A stretch of 64,000 nt of DNA. It comes from Musa acuminata AAA Group (taxonomy: Eukaryota > Streptophyta > Magnoliopsida > Zingiberales > Musaceae). The position numbers and the translations under genes are program-made. The notes under the pieces are model-generated. The model was not told the DNA's origin, did no database searches, and saw only the letters and a program-made list of their open reading frames with translations. Position 1 is the first letter of the stretch. The number at the start of each line of letters is the position of its first letter. The stretch covers positions 9,519,001 to 9,583,000 of the forward strand of contig NC_088327.1 in assembly GCF_036884655.1 (NCBI RefSeq), read 5' to 3'. Below are positions 44,671 to 55,212 of the stretch, in pieces.

Positions 44671-46775
44671 TTACGCAATGTTGATCTTGAGACCACTCAA
44701 GGAGCGGCTGAGCCCGTTCCGATCCCCAATTTTATGGAGCTGTGACTCGATGGCCGTCTTAACAATGTTGACTCCTTTGGGGTCGGGTTCAGGCACATCT
44801 ACGTGAAAACACCCTTGTTTCAGTGGTGCAGCAAGTTCTCGACCCAGTGCTTGCTGCTTAATGTAGCTGTAGAGCTGTTGGTGGAAGTGATGGTCAAAGG
44901 AGAAGCAGTTATCAGATCTTGAAGACGAGTGCTGAGACGACCCAGAGCCTTCTCTTTTACAGAAATGGGGAAGAGATGCGTAGTCCATTATCTGCATTAA
45001 CCAATCAACAAGAGCTGTCAGTATGAATGGCACAAAACTTTCAAATGCATACCATTTCATCTGGAAAAAAAAGAAAAAAACTACTCTGATATGTGGGCAA
45101 ACAGATGGTAAGAAAAATACTTAGAGTTGATTACTAAAGGAAAAAACACAAGTTACAGATAGAAAGAAGGACACAGAAGTTGCTTAACTCTTTCCACTTT
45201 GCAGCGAGGATCTCTATCATGGAATAGAAAGTAAATTCAAGAAAAAACTTGTTTAGTTGCTTCATATTTTGGTGTATTACAATAGTCAGGAGGCAAAAAC
45301 AAGAACCTTGTAGGTTCCTAGTGTCCAAGAAAAAGCAACAAGAGGAGAATATATGAGCATTCAGAAGTTAGAATACTTTTCCTAAATATTCAATTTACCG
45401 CATAACCCACAGATACATACATTATACGATATATCAGCTGTTAGGATAAAATATCTCAAATTTTCTTACCTTCAATAACTCATCTCTGCCACAACCTTGC
45501 AGTATCTGCACTTTCCTTCTTGTTCTCTCTTGCAAGAGAGGCTTCACAACCTAGTTATGCCAGAAATCCAATTATTCATAAAGTTCATATGCTTATCGCT
45601 TACTGCAGGAAGAGATCAATCAAACAGAAAAAATTATAAATAGATAATATTTGATGATTATGATTACCTTCCAACATGCAGAAAATATACATGGAGCATT
45701 CACAATATAATAAGTCTCTGTCTTCTCTGGATAGTTTAGGTCATCAATGGTTGATATGATGGTTAATAACTGCATACAATAATTAAACCACGTAAGACAG
45801 AACGTATTTAGTGAATTAATCAAGTAACCTGCTTTAGAGAGGTCTCAGCAAGAAAAAAAAAAAATCCAAAAAAGAGTAGGTGGATTAACTTTTGAACTTC
45901 TATAGATTATCTTCAATAGATAATCTCAACATAACCAATAATATAAATCTTTGCTTATCTTCAATATATTTGAGATATTGCAATTTGCAATACAAATCAC
46001 ATGCCATTGTTCATGCAACAACTTAAATAGTGATAGGTTCAATATCATATAACTATATGCATCAAGAATAGATGTCCAGAAAAGTTGATGTGAATCAATA
46101 AATAAAACTTACAAAGAAAATACCTTTATTTGGCACAATGCTGAAAGCTTTAGACCAGTCATATCCAAAACTTTCACACATGTGGCTACATGTCGCCCAC
46201 ATTTCTTGGTTGAAGCAGGCTGCAAGGAAAAAAAATGTAAACAATAAGGAAACAGCTCATCTTTGATTGATTGAAGGTAGTGAACTGTTTAAATTATAGC
46301 TCACCAAGATTACATGATCCCGGTATTCATTCATTTGAATATGTGACTGCACATAATAGTTAACCTATATTTAAGTGATACCCACAATATTAGAATGAAT
46401 AGAGAAAGATTCATTGTTATGAATTTCTTGAAAAAATAGATAAATAGAAATATTAGAAAAAGATTAAGCTGCTATAAATTACAAACATAACTATGCAAAT
46501 TTGCATGTGCATATATTGAGCAAAAATTATCATCCTCCAGCAAGACAGAAAGTAAGTATTATATTTACTTAATACTCACCAATCAACATGTGTAGCAAGT
46601 ATGCGTTTCTAGAGTTTCTAATATGGAATACATTGACTGACCCCAAACTAACAGTAATTAAGATAAGCATAGGCACTATTTCTATCAAGGTTTCAATCCA
46701 CTGTACCAATATAGGTTCAGTATGTACTGGCATACTGACACATGATACACCAAAGAGAATGTGTGTGTGCGTGTA

Positions 46776-46822
<47 letters not shown>

Positions 46823-49800
46823 GAGGAGGAGGATTGTTGACAGTCAACAGCAGAAATGGTTGTCTATGTACCCATTTGATTGGTTTTCCAAACCTTAGTT
46901 TCCGTTACATGGCTACTCATTTAACACACTTTAGTCTGTGTTTTGGCCATAATATCACCAAATTTCACCTAGAAGTAAGAGTACCAATGGTATCATCCAT
47001 TATTGATTGGTCCAAGGAATGTCCTGGCCTATATAAGCTTATACCAGTCGATATTTAATTTTTCAGTTTTTTTATGGTGAGACCAGGTGATTTGAGTTAG
47101 CATACAATCAGGTATACCAATACCATATTGATCCAACTGGTTATCAAACTCAGTATATGACTGACATTTAAATATTTGATGTCAGAAGGGTTCTGTATTT
47201 CTCCACATTTAATCTCCCTATTTGGTTTACTTAAATCATCTAAGTAGTATGCATAAATGCCTCGTATATACATGAAAAATCACAAGGATATAATCCACAT
47301 ATGAGTTATATATATGGTGGACAAGAAATAATCTCTTAGGTTAGTTCAGCTATCCCTTCTTATCTTTTCAATCCTCTCCCGATTGCTCTTCTCCATGGCC
47401 AAGCAATACAATGGTAGGACCAGGTCTTAGTTTGATCTAAACAACATGCAAACATCAAATTTTCAGGACAATGATGATGTTGAGGACAACAACAAGCTAT
47501 AATGTCACGGTTATTTGGAATCAGATAAATAAATATTTTCCCTACAAAAGAATTTTGAAGATATGGAGAAGAACAAATGATCAACTAAGAGATCCCTGCA
47601 TCTGCCAGTCCTATTTGAACATTTAGCAGCCGTTAATCTAGAGATTGATATATAAAAAAGAATATTACAGAACTTACTGATGCTTTGTCGTATGTGCTCA
47701 AGCCAACACCAATAGCAAAAACAGGGTGACCCTACTCAAGAGGAAGATAATAGAAGAATTAGATAGCAATCAAGCTAGAGTATCTACATAACAATGATAT
47801 ATTACTCACAATGCCTAAAATGATGTCAGCACAAATTAACAAGACAACAAAAATATATTTCTGTGTACCATACTTTTGTACATGCTTACATAATAATGAT
47901 TTATAGGGAAATGCAATTTCCAACATGTTTAATAAGATCCATAGGATGAAGGCATTATGCACTTATCGAACAAGAGAGCTTATTCAAGGGCAAAATACAC
48001 ATAAACTGATATAATATATAGGTATTGGTTGGTTTCAAGGTTCAGCAGAAGCTGCATTTGTACAGTGAAATACACTTGACAATGTTACAACAATCATTGA
48101 GACAGGACCAGGTCTTAACTAGAAAATAGGTACTATAAAGCAGATAGCAGAATAAGAACCAAATGAAGAAAGAAACTCCTTTGTAAGCCTTACATCCTTT
48201 GTGTATCCTGACAATCCTACAAGTTGTGAATCACGAATTCCTCTATACAAGTCAGCTGGAATTATAGGTTTCTGCATGGAGACAAGAAGCCATTAGAAAA
48301 CAATAAACAGCATAGTTAGATTTAATGAAGTTGGCACTTTTAAGTCCTCTGGTGAAAAAGTTAACTTGCAACATTTTATGGTTCTTATTGAGCTTACAAA
48401 ATTGTTACATAAGAGTCTAGAAAGTATGAAAAAGCTGTAACTGGCATGCTTATTATCTCGTTCTAATAATATTTTTAGCAGCTTTATATTTTTTCATACT
48501 TTTCCTTGTTCCTTATCAAGAAAATTTATTTTCTGCCAATCAAATATATGAGCTTATAAAAGAATGAATTCTTGTCAACACTAATTAGTGGTTCTTCTTG
48601 CTAGTTCTAAAGGGTGAAATGGACTTGTATCTAGAGACAGAAAATAAATATGTATTAGCAAAAGTTTATCTTAAATCATATGCTGCTATGTCACAGAGGA
48701 TATATTGGAAACCAAAAATTAGGTTGACCAAAAAAATACTACAATATTTTTGAGAAACTCACAGCCAATATCTCGTCAATACAATTTTGTATCCTCCAAT
48801 TTAAGCAATCCAACAGCTGCAAAAGACAGATAACTAAAAATTCAGAATAAACAATGTGGAATTTCCTCATGCACTAAAAACAGAAACAATTACAAGTAGC
48901 CAATATACAGAATACCATCTTATGTGCATTAGGAATACTCCACTCTCTAGCTTTAAGAAAGCGCACCAATGTTTCAGTTGGATACCCCTGGTGGATATTC
49001 TGCAAATTAACAAGATAGCACATAATGGGGCATAATACACAAAATTAACTAAAGAAGCATTTTTATCATTGTAAGGGCTGCAGCAGAGCAGAACCACAAA
49101 GAAAAGAGCCGAAAGAGGTCATACATCAAATAAAAAATTGAAGAATGGAAGAGGATGTTCTGAGATGTAATATCATTCTCCAAAATACAAAAAAAGGTCA
49201 TTTATTGTGATGTTCCATCAGTGGCTACTTACAGTCTCGAGCTAAGTTAGCTAACTGTAATTATCGGCTCAGAATTGCTTCTACGATTTTGATTATCTAA
49301 CCTTCTTCGTGTGAAACATGTGATGTAATTGAACTTGAAGGACACTGCGAGAAAGAATGCTGACAGATCAAGATAAAAAAATGTGCCATTTATGGAGTTA
49401 GAAGGAGAAGTTACTAAATATTCAGGTAGGAAGTGATATATGATGCATCAACAGGATAGACAAATTGCACCTTTTATCTAAGTAAAAGTTACTAAATATT
49501 CAGGTAAGAAGATGAACTGATATATGATGCATCAACAGGATAGACAAAATGCACACCAGTATCCATAAAAAACTATGGTGGATCATACTCTCCGAGTCCT
49601 CTTCAAAAATTACAGAATGTTCAGTGGTATATTGGGGGAGGCACTGAACTAATAGAAGTTCAGCCCTAGTCAGATGAGTTCGTATGAATACAGAAACTAC
49701 CATTTTGCAATAAAATTCTTTTGCCATGATTACCCACAATGACTTTATAATGTAATTGCAACCCATACTCCATTTGATGTAAAATAAGATGATAAAGATG

Positions 49801-50373
49801 TCCATGGAGTAGCCTTATGAGTAATTGAGCTCACTTTTACCCTAAGACTAACATCGGAGTGAAGAATCTAGACCGTGTACCATTTTCAAGCAATGACGCT
49901 GATTCAAAAGGGGCCACTCGACTGATCGAAGAATAAATCAAAACCTCTTATCTCAGCACAAATCAAGAGACCTTCTACCCGAAAGATCTCACCGACAGTC
50001 AAAACCAGTTTGCATCATACTCAAAGAACCCAAAAGAAGAGAATGAAGAGCTCAGTTCTCAGCACGACTTTCCCAGTCCACAAGGCAAAAACCTCCACCA
50101 AAATTTAACAATACTGTCATCACTCAACTCATAGATCCAACACAGTGTCCACACAGATCTACCATGTCGCAGAGGACAAACCTGAAACGTAGCCTTCAAC
50201 GACTCGTCCACTGCAAAATTCCAACCAGAGAACGTCAATACGTAACACACCGAACCCAAACACCCATAACTAAACGAAAGAAACGAAACGGACAGCATCG
50301 GGGAGGAAAGGCGCGGACCTTCGGCCACGAGCGCAGAGAACTGCTTGATCGCATCCTGGGAGGCGATCCCCAT
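44671..50373 (-). CDS. Sec14-like CRAL-TRIO lipid-transfer protein
   Basis: Eleven exons join in frame: 50,319-50,373; 50,182-50,210; 48,916-48,999; 48,763-48,816; 48,194-48,271; 47,678-47,731; 46,305-46,364; 46,124-46,219; 45,668-45,769; 45,470-45,550; 44,671-44,991. They give 337 aa. The CRAL-TRIO N-terminal part includes TETLVRFLKAREWSIPNAHKM (about 36-56). The lipid-binding core spans about 75-245, with LVGLSGYTKDGHPVFAIGVG, IQMNEYRDHVIL, VKVLDMTGLKLS, YPEKTETYYIVNAPCIFSA and LLQERTRRKVQILQG. Such proteins exchange phosphatidylinositol or related lipids between membranes and support phosphoinositide signalling. After the core comes a serine-rich segment and a C-terminal tail of about 80 residues that ends INIA. 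No Nlj16/nodulin or GOLD domain is fused, so it is a short, soluble member. Every exon from the third to the tenth is an exact multiple of three. Confidence 0.93.
46780..46816. repeat. (GA)n microsatellite in a Sec14 intron
   Basis: About 18 GA units, preceded by a TG-rich stretch, in the 1.3-kb intron between exons 6 and 7. Confidence 0.95.
49410..49553. repeat. 78-bp tandem duplication in Sec14 intron 2
   Basis: Copies starting at 49,410 and 49,488 share 'gttactaaatattcaggta' and 'tatatgatgcatcaacagga' in the same order. The second copy has a small insertion. It is recent and non-coding. Confidence 0.9.
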
Positions 50374-50449
50374 CGTCCCCGGGGCGGATCGGGAGGGGAC
50401 GAAAGTGTCACTTGGTCAATGATTAGGGATTTCGAGTGGCTGCTGCAAA

Positions 50450-50490
50450 GGAGAAGAAGAAGAAGAAGAAGAAGAAGAAGAAGAAGAGGA
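50450..50490 (-). promoter_or_regulatory. CTT/TTC-repeat leader upstream of the Sec14 start
   Basis: On the coding (minus) strand, 75-115 bases before the ATG, lies a run of about 12 CTT triplets. Pyrimidine-rich microsatellites are frequent in plant 5' UTRs and core promoters. Whether it is transcribed is not known. Confidence 0.6.
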
Positions 50491-50574
50491 AGAGCGGCTT
50501 CCTCCTCGTTTAACGCTCATCTCGTTCTATGCAACACATTTATAGATCGAGAAAGCGAGCGAGAGGGATTTTAA

Positions 50575-52110
50575 ATTGGAATGGGGTAATCGATTTAAAT
50601 TGTATTATTTTATTCGAAGGTTTTTTTAATTTGGTTGCAATTGGGAATATCATTTATCAAATAGATTAAATATTAAGAAAAAGGAGACTTAGCGATTGCA
50701 GCGCAATCGAAGTGATCGGTGAGATTGGACTCGATCAAATTGGGGTTGGATTGTGCCGAGTCAAAGTTTGGACTCAAATTCAAGGTCTTGGGATTTGGTT
50801 GCTGTTTTGCAGATTGGCCCCTGTGGATTTAATATTTGGAAACAGGGGCTTGGGGTGTTGCTGTGCAATCAAAGTGGCTGGTGAGATTAGTCTCAAATTG
50901 GACCAATTTGTGATTGGATTGTTCCAATAAAGAGGAAGATTCAATAAAACTTATAAATACTTTCAAGATTTGATAATAGTGTGTTATTATAAATTTCAAA
51001 ACCCTCAAAAATGAGTATGTCACCTTCATTAAAATGCATCCACAAAAGTCATTAACCACTTCTAATCATGATTAGTGTTTATTTAATCAAATAAGATAAT
51101 ATATATTATTTTTAAATATTTTGGTATTCCTATTATTTTGGTTTATATATGTAAGTTTATAGGATTCGAAAGAATATGTTTGTGCTAATCTTAATTCAGA
51201 GGGATAACTATGGAAATCACTCGCTTATTTAAAATTTATTGTTAAAATTTATCTTAACTCAGTGACCAATTAATGGAATTATTTCCAAAGTAGAATATCA
51301 CTATTGTAAATTTTATAACACACGCACACACACACACAATAAAATTTGTTAACCACTACTAATTATGATTAACATTAATTTAAACTAGTAATATATATTT
51401 TTATATTTTTAATTTTTTTGATTTTGAACTACGTGTGTTGTATTTTAGAAAAGCTCTTAGCATCAAAATTATTGATGCAAAAGTGAAAAAAATCAAGATG
51501 GCAACATTGGCTGCCATCTGCATACAGACAACTGACAAGAGCGATGGTGATCATAGGGGCAACACCCCACGCGCGCGCACCCTGTTAGTTATAGGTGCCC
51601 TACAAGCCAATCATATGAGTGATGACATGTGTGACTTGACACAATTTTTTTGCTTATTATTATTGATGCATCAAAATTATTGATGCAAAAGTGAAAAAAA
51701 TCAAGATGGCAACATTGGCTGCCATCTGCATACAGACAACTAACAAGAGCGATGGTGATCATAGGGGCAACACCCCACGCGCGCGCACCCTGTTAGTTAT
51801 AGGTGCCCTACAAGCCAATCATATGAGTGATGACATGTGTGACTTGACACAATTTTTTTGCTTATTATTATTGCTAGTCATAGGTGTCCTGTAAGCCAAT
51901 CTTGTGAGTGATGACACGTGTGACTAGACACGCAGTCTTTTTGTTTATTATTATTATTTGATATTTTATCTATTATCTATGCTTTCTTAAAGGTATTAAC
52001 TATAATAAAATTTACATATTCTTGTGTGGTAGATATAGAAGAACAATACACTTAGCAAGAGCTAAAGAGTTTTATTGTTGTATGAATCACACCTAGTTTA
52101 GTAAGGACTA
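50575..52110. other. Repeat-rich upstream flank of the Sec14 gene
   Basis: Two diverged direct repeats lie here: 50,703-50,745 against 50,875-50,917 ('gcaatcgaagtg' against 'gcaatcaaagtg', each followed by 'ggtgagatt'), and 51,052-51,118 against 51,349-51,418 ('ttaaccact...taat.atgatta'). The 207-bp duplication follows. No gene is visible. Confidence 0.6.
51461..51960. repeat. Nearly identical 207-bp tandem duplication carrying an LTR module
   Basis: Unit 1 (51,461-51,667) and unit 2 (51,668-51,874) match base for base except for about one or two substitutions ('actgacaag' against 'actaacaag'). Each ends with 'tgttagttataggtgcccta' and 'atgagtgatgacatgtgtga', the same module seen in the copia-like LTR DNA at 2.43 kb and 1.23 kb. 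A third, partial and more diverged copy of the module sits at 51,877-51,955. A 'cacgcgcgcgcac' block (alternating GC) lies inside each unit. Confidence 0.95.
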
Positions 52111-52112
52111 TA

Positions 52113-52350
52113 CTTTTAAAAGTTATATTGAGATCCATATATTTATGAAAGTGAAATATTTAACTATATTTCTTTTCAACAAAAATATCATAAAATTTAT
52201 TACTGAGTATATATTGATTCCACCTAATTTTAATTTATTATTAAGCATGTGTGATATTTTCGTTTGTACAATCGATAGTACGAGGAAAAATGAGATTAAA
52301 TATTTTACTTTCATAGGTATAGAGATCCTAATATAATTTTAAAAAATATA
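52113..52350. mobile_element. Foldback/MITE-like element with inverted arms of about 60-70 bp
   Basis: The left arm (about 52,113-52,185) and the reverse complement of the right arm (about 52,275-52,350) both read 'tttaaaa.ttatatt', then 'gatc', then 'tatgaaagt', then 'aaatattta'. Because the arms mirror each other, both strands start an open frame with the same few codons, which is a useful sign of the symmetry. The whole unit is about 235 bp, AT-rich and without coding content, which fits a miniature inverted-repeat element. Target-site duplications could not be fixed. Confidence 0.7.
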
Positions 52351-52659
52351 GATATTAGAATGTTAAAAGTAAAGATAATCTATAAATAATTCGTTTATTA
52401 TGGTCAGAGAAAAGTTTAGTGAAAAATTGGAGAGAGAGAAAATAACAGAAGTGACTACATTTTCTCAGCCACAAGCAATTGTGAGGTACATGAGACTCTT
52501 CTTTTGTATGTAGGAGATGGAAGTTGGGAGTCACAAAAGGCTTTAGCCTTCTTAATCATTAGGAGACCAAAAGGATCCAACCACAACTTGTGGTGGCATT
52601 TGCATGTTCTCTAGAAGAGCATAAAGGAAATGATTTCCATTTCTTTTCTTTCTAAGGTG

Positions 52660-52695
52660 AATTTTCTTTTCTTTTCTTTTCTTTTCTTTTCTTAT
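52660..52695. repeat. (TTTTC)n microsatellite
   Basis: About seven tandem TTTTC units in AT-rich intergenic DNA. Confidence 0.9.
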
Positions 52696-53133
52696 TTTTT
52701 TTGGCAAGTATAAGTAATCTAACACGTAGACAAGGCTTTGATATCGATATCTTATCATCAATAATCAAAATATTATCTAGTTAGCATCTTTAAAGTTGAC
52801 TTATTAAAAAAACATTGAAGATCGAAGACTATGGAAAACTAAATAAATACAAGATATAATGGGTGGGTTTATGATGATGAAGTCAAATAAAATGGCAGCT
52901 TTAATTGAACTTTAGACTTGTTCATGTATAAATAAATTAGGGTGCACTAATGGATTATAATATCAACATCAAAGACTCAATAATAATAAAAATAAAGTAT
53001 AGATTCTGTTTCGTGGATTGACAAGCTTTCGACAAGGGGAATAGTTGACATCAGCTTTGCGCATCCATCAAAGTCAAATGACTCGGCCTTCATGGTTGTA
53101 GGAATATGCTTTTATATCATCAAAAAAAGGTCA

Positions 53134-53134
53134 A

Positions 53135-53198
<64 letters not shown>

Positions 53199-53267
53199 TT
53201 TGCGTGATCCAATGATTTGCATGGTAGGTATTTAATTAATTTTTTTCTCTTTTGCAAAAAGACATAA

Positions 53268-53306
<39 letters not shown>

Positions 53307-53362
53307 GTGAATTATTAAGTAGAATTGTTTCTTTCTCGTTATCATCATCCAATAACTCAAAA

Positions 53363-53405
<43 letters not shown>
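53134..53405. repeat. (ATT)n followed by two (TA)n microsatellites
   Basis: An ATT run of about 21 units (53,135-53,198) is followed by TA runs at about 53,269-53,300 and 53,365-53,403. Both TA runs are preceded by 'aatctata', which suggests the segment between them was duplicated or that they are two ends of one small element. Confidence 0.9.
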
Positions 53406-55212
53406 TATATTTTTCGACTACTTATTTTTCTTTGAGGGAAAAGAAAATTGGTGTGGCTAACCACAAATTTGGATTATGAAGAAAATTTAGTATAAAATTC
53501 GATTTGATGATACTTGTAATTTTTTTTTTCTTTTTTTAAAAGAAGGAAATACATTAAATATTAACTGAAGTTATAAAAAAAAAAAATCATTTGACTAAGG
53601 TTAAAAGAAAAAAATATATTGCAAATTGTGTGTGGAATAAATCATGTCAGCCCCCAGCAAGTATGGCAGTCAATCATTTTTTATAATGAATCAATTGGAC
53701 CAACAAAAATACATTAAGCATGTCTTAGGAAGAGGCATACATGGCATGTCATTGTTCTCTACTTAAAAAGCATAAAATAAGGTTCCATCAGAGAGGGCAT
53801 GAACAGGTTTCACTCTTCTCCTAAACTTCAACGCACATAGAAGACAAAAGGAAATGGATAAAGATTCTGCAATGGCATCCGGTAAAGCCGGAATGTGATT
53901 CTGGAAATGGAATTCAGCAATCCGATGAAAATAATAGACAGAATAATGTGTTGTTCTTTATTCTTTAACATTACCTGAAACAAAGTTTTGTTAGTGACAG
54001 AACAAATTTAAAGACTAAAAATAACTTTTAGTTAGTGAAAAATGACTTCAATTAAAAGAGACATACTCCACAACAACGATAGGAACCAAAAAAATGTTGC
54101 ACGTTTCCACCCCTCAGAACAGATGCAGAGTTCCTGTCGTCGGGTGCCTTATTCTAAAACATGTGAACTCAATTCTGTTCAAGAACAATGTCTTAAGATC
54201 AGTATCAGATAAATGATGCTGCCATATGGAGAATAAACTCAGTGAGGCTTGATGGCCCTCTTCTGCCTGACAGTAGTACATCAAATCAATGGAGGTTCCA
54301 AACAAAAGACTGGAAACCAATTACTTCGTATCAAGTTGATATGGTTCCTTCGGTAGGATTATATGCTGACAACAGGGTAATATGTGATTTAAACTTGTCA
54401 GTGGTGCAAACTCTAATCATCTAATGACGCTCATCATCATCACTATAAATAATTTAATCATATTTTGGGATGACTCACCCGGGATTTATTTTATCCCTCG
54501 AGTTGCTGTAAGGTGCCTATTAAGAAAAGAAAAATTCAGGATTAGTACGTCATGATAAATATTTTCACTCAAATGCTAAGCAAGATGGAACTTTTGTGTT
54601 TTCCAACTTTCCACTTTTGTAGTTGAATAGGAGCAAATCTTCAATTAAATTCTTATGGCATATTTACCTGTGACATCACATGAAATAATGCTGTACCCAA
54701 GCATCTCAGTTTATTCTTCATTGCATTTCTGCATGACTCTAGCATGATGATGCAAAAACATTCTTCGTTTCCCTCGAGATGATGCAAAGAAAATGCTACA
54801 AAGCAGTACACTGATGCAGATGCTTGTCTCAGCCAGTGAGTGACATAGCTAAGCACTTTGAAAAGAACACTTGTTCAAATGTATATTGCAATGCTACGTC
54901 AAAAGAAAAAGAAAAAGCAACGTAGGCCACTAGAAAATATACAAATTTTGACTCCAATAAACTCTCATCCTATAGTCCGACCATGATGAGCAGAACCTTG
55001 TGCCCAGTCCTTGTCTCAGTTGCCAAAGTTTCTTCTTTCAAATTAATACTGCACATATAAATCCAGAGACTACAGAGCAATCACTCAGTTCATTGAACTA
55101 AAGATTTACTTCTACAATATATCTAAGGTTACAGAAGTAAAACTAAGTTTCCCTAAATATAATTTTAGCACGATTGTTACATTTCTCAGTTCTCCAGGAG
55201 AACATACATGTA
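53405..55212. other. Intergenic DNA, right part probably the RPAC1 3' UTR
   Basis: No exon series or conserved peptide is visible. Short frames at 54,114-54,424 overlap on both strands and show no family features. The last few hundred bases before 55,213 should hold the 3' UTR of the minus-strand RPAC1 gene. Confidence 0.45.

Noticed and set aside
46640..47160. Possible inverted-repeat element around 'gtaccaatatagg' and 'ggtataccaatacc' blocks in a Sec14 intron
   Set aside because: Matches between the two ends are loose and no clear termini or target duplication could be found.
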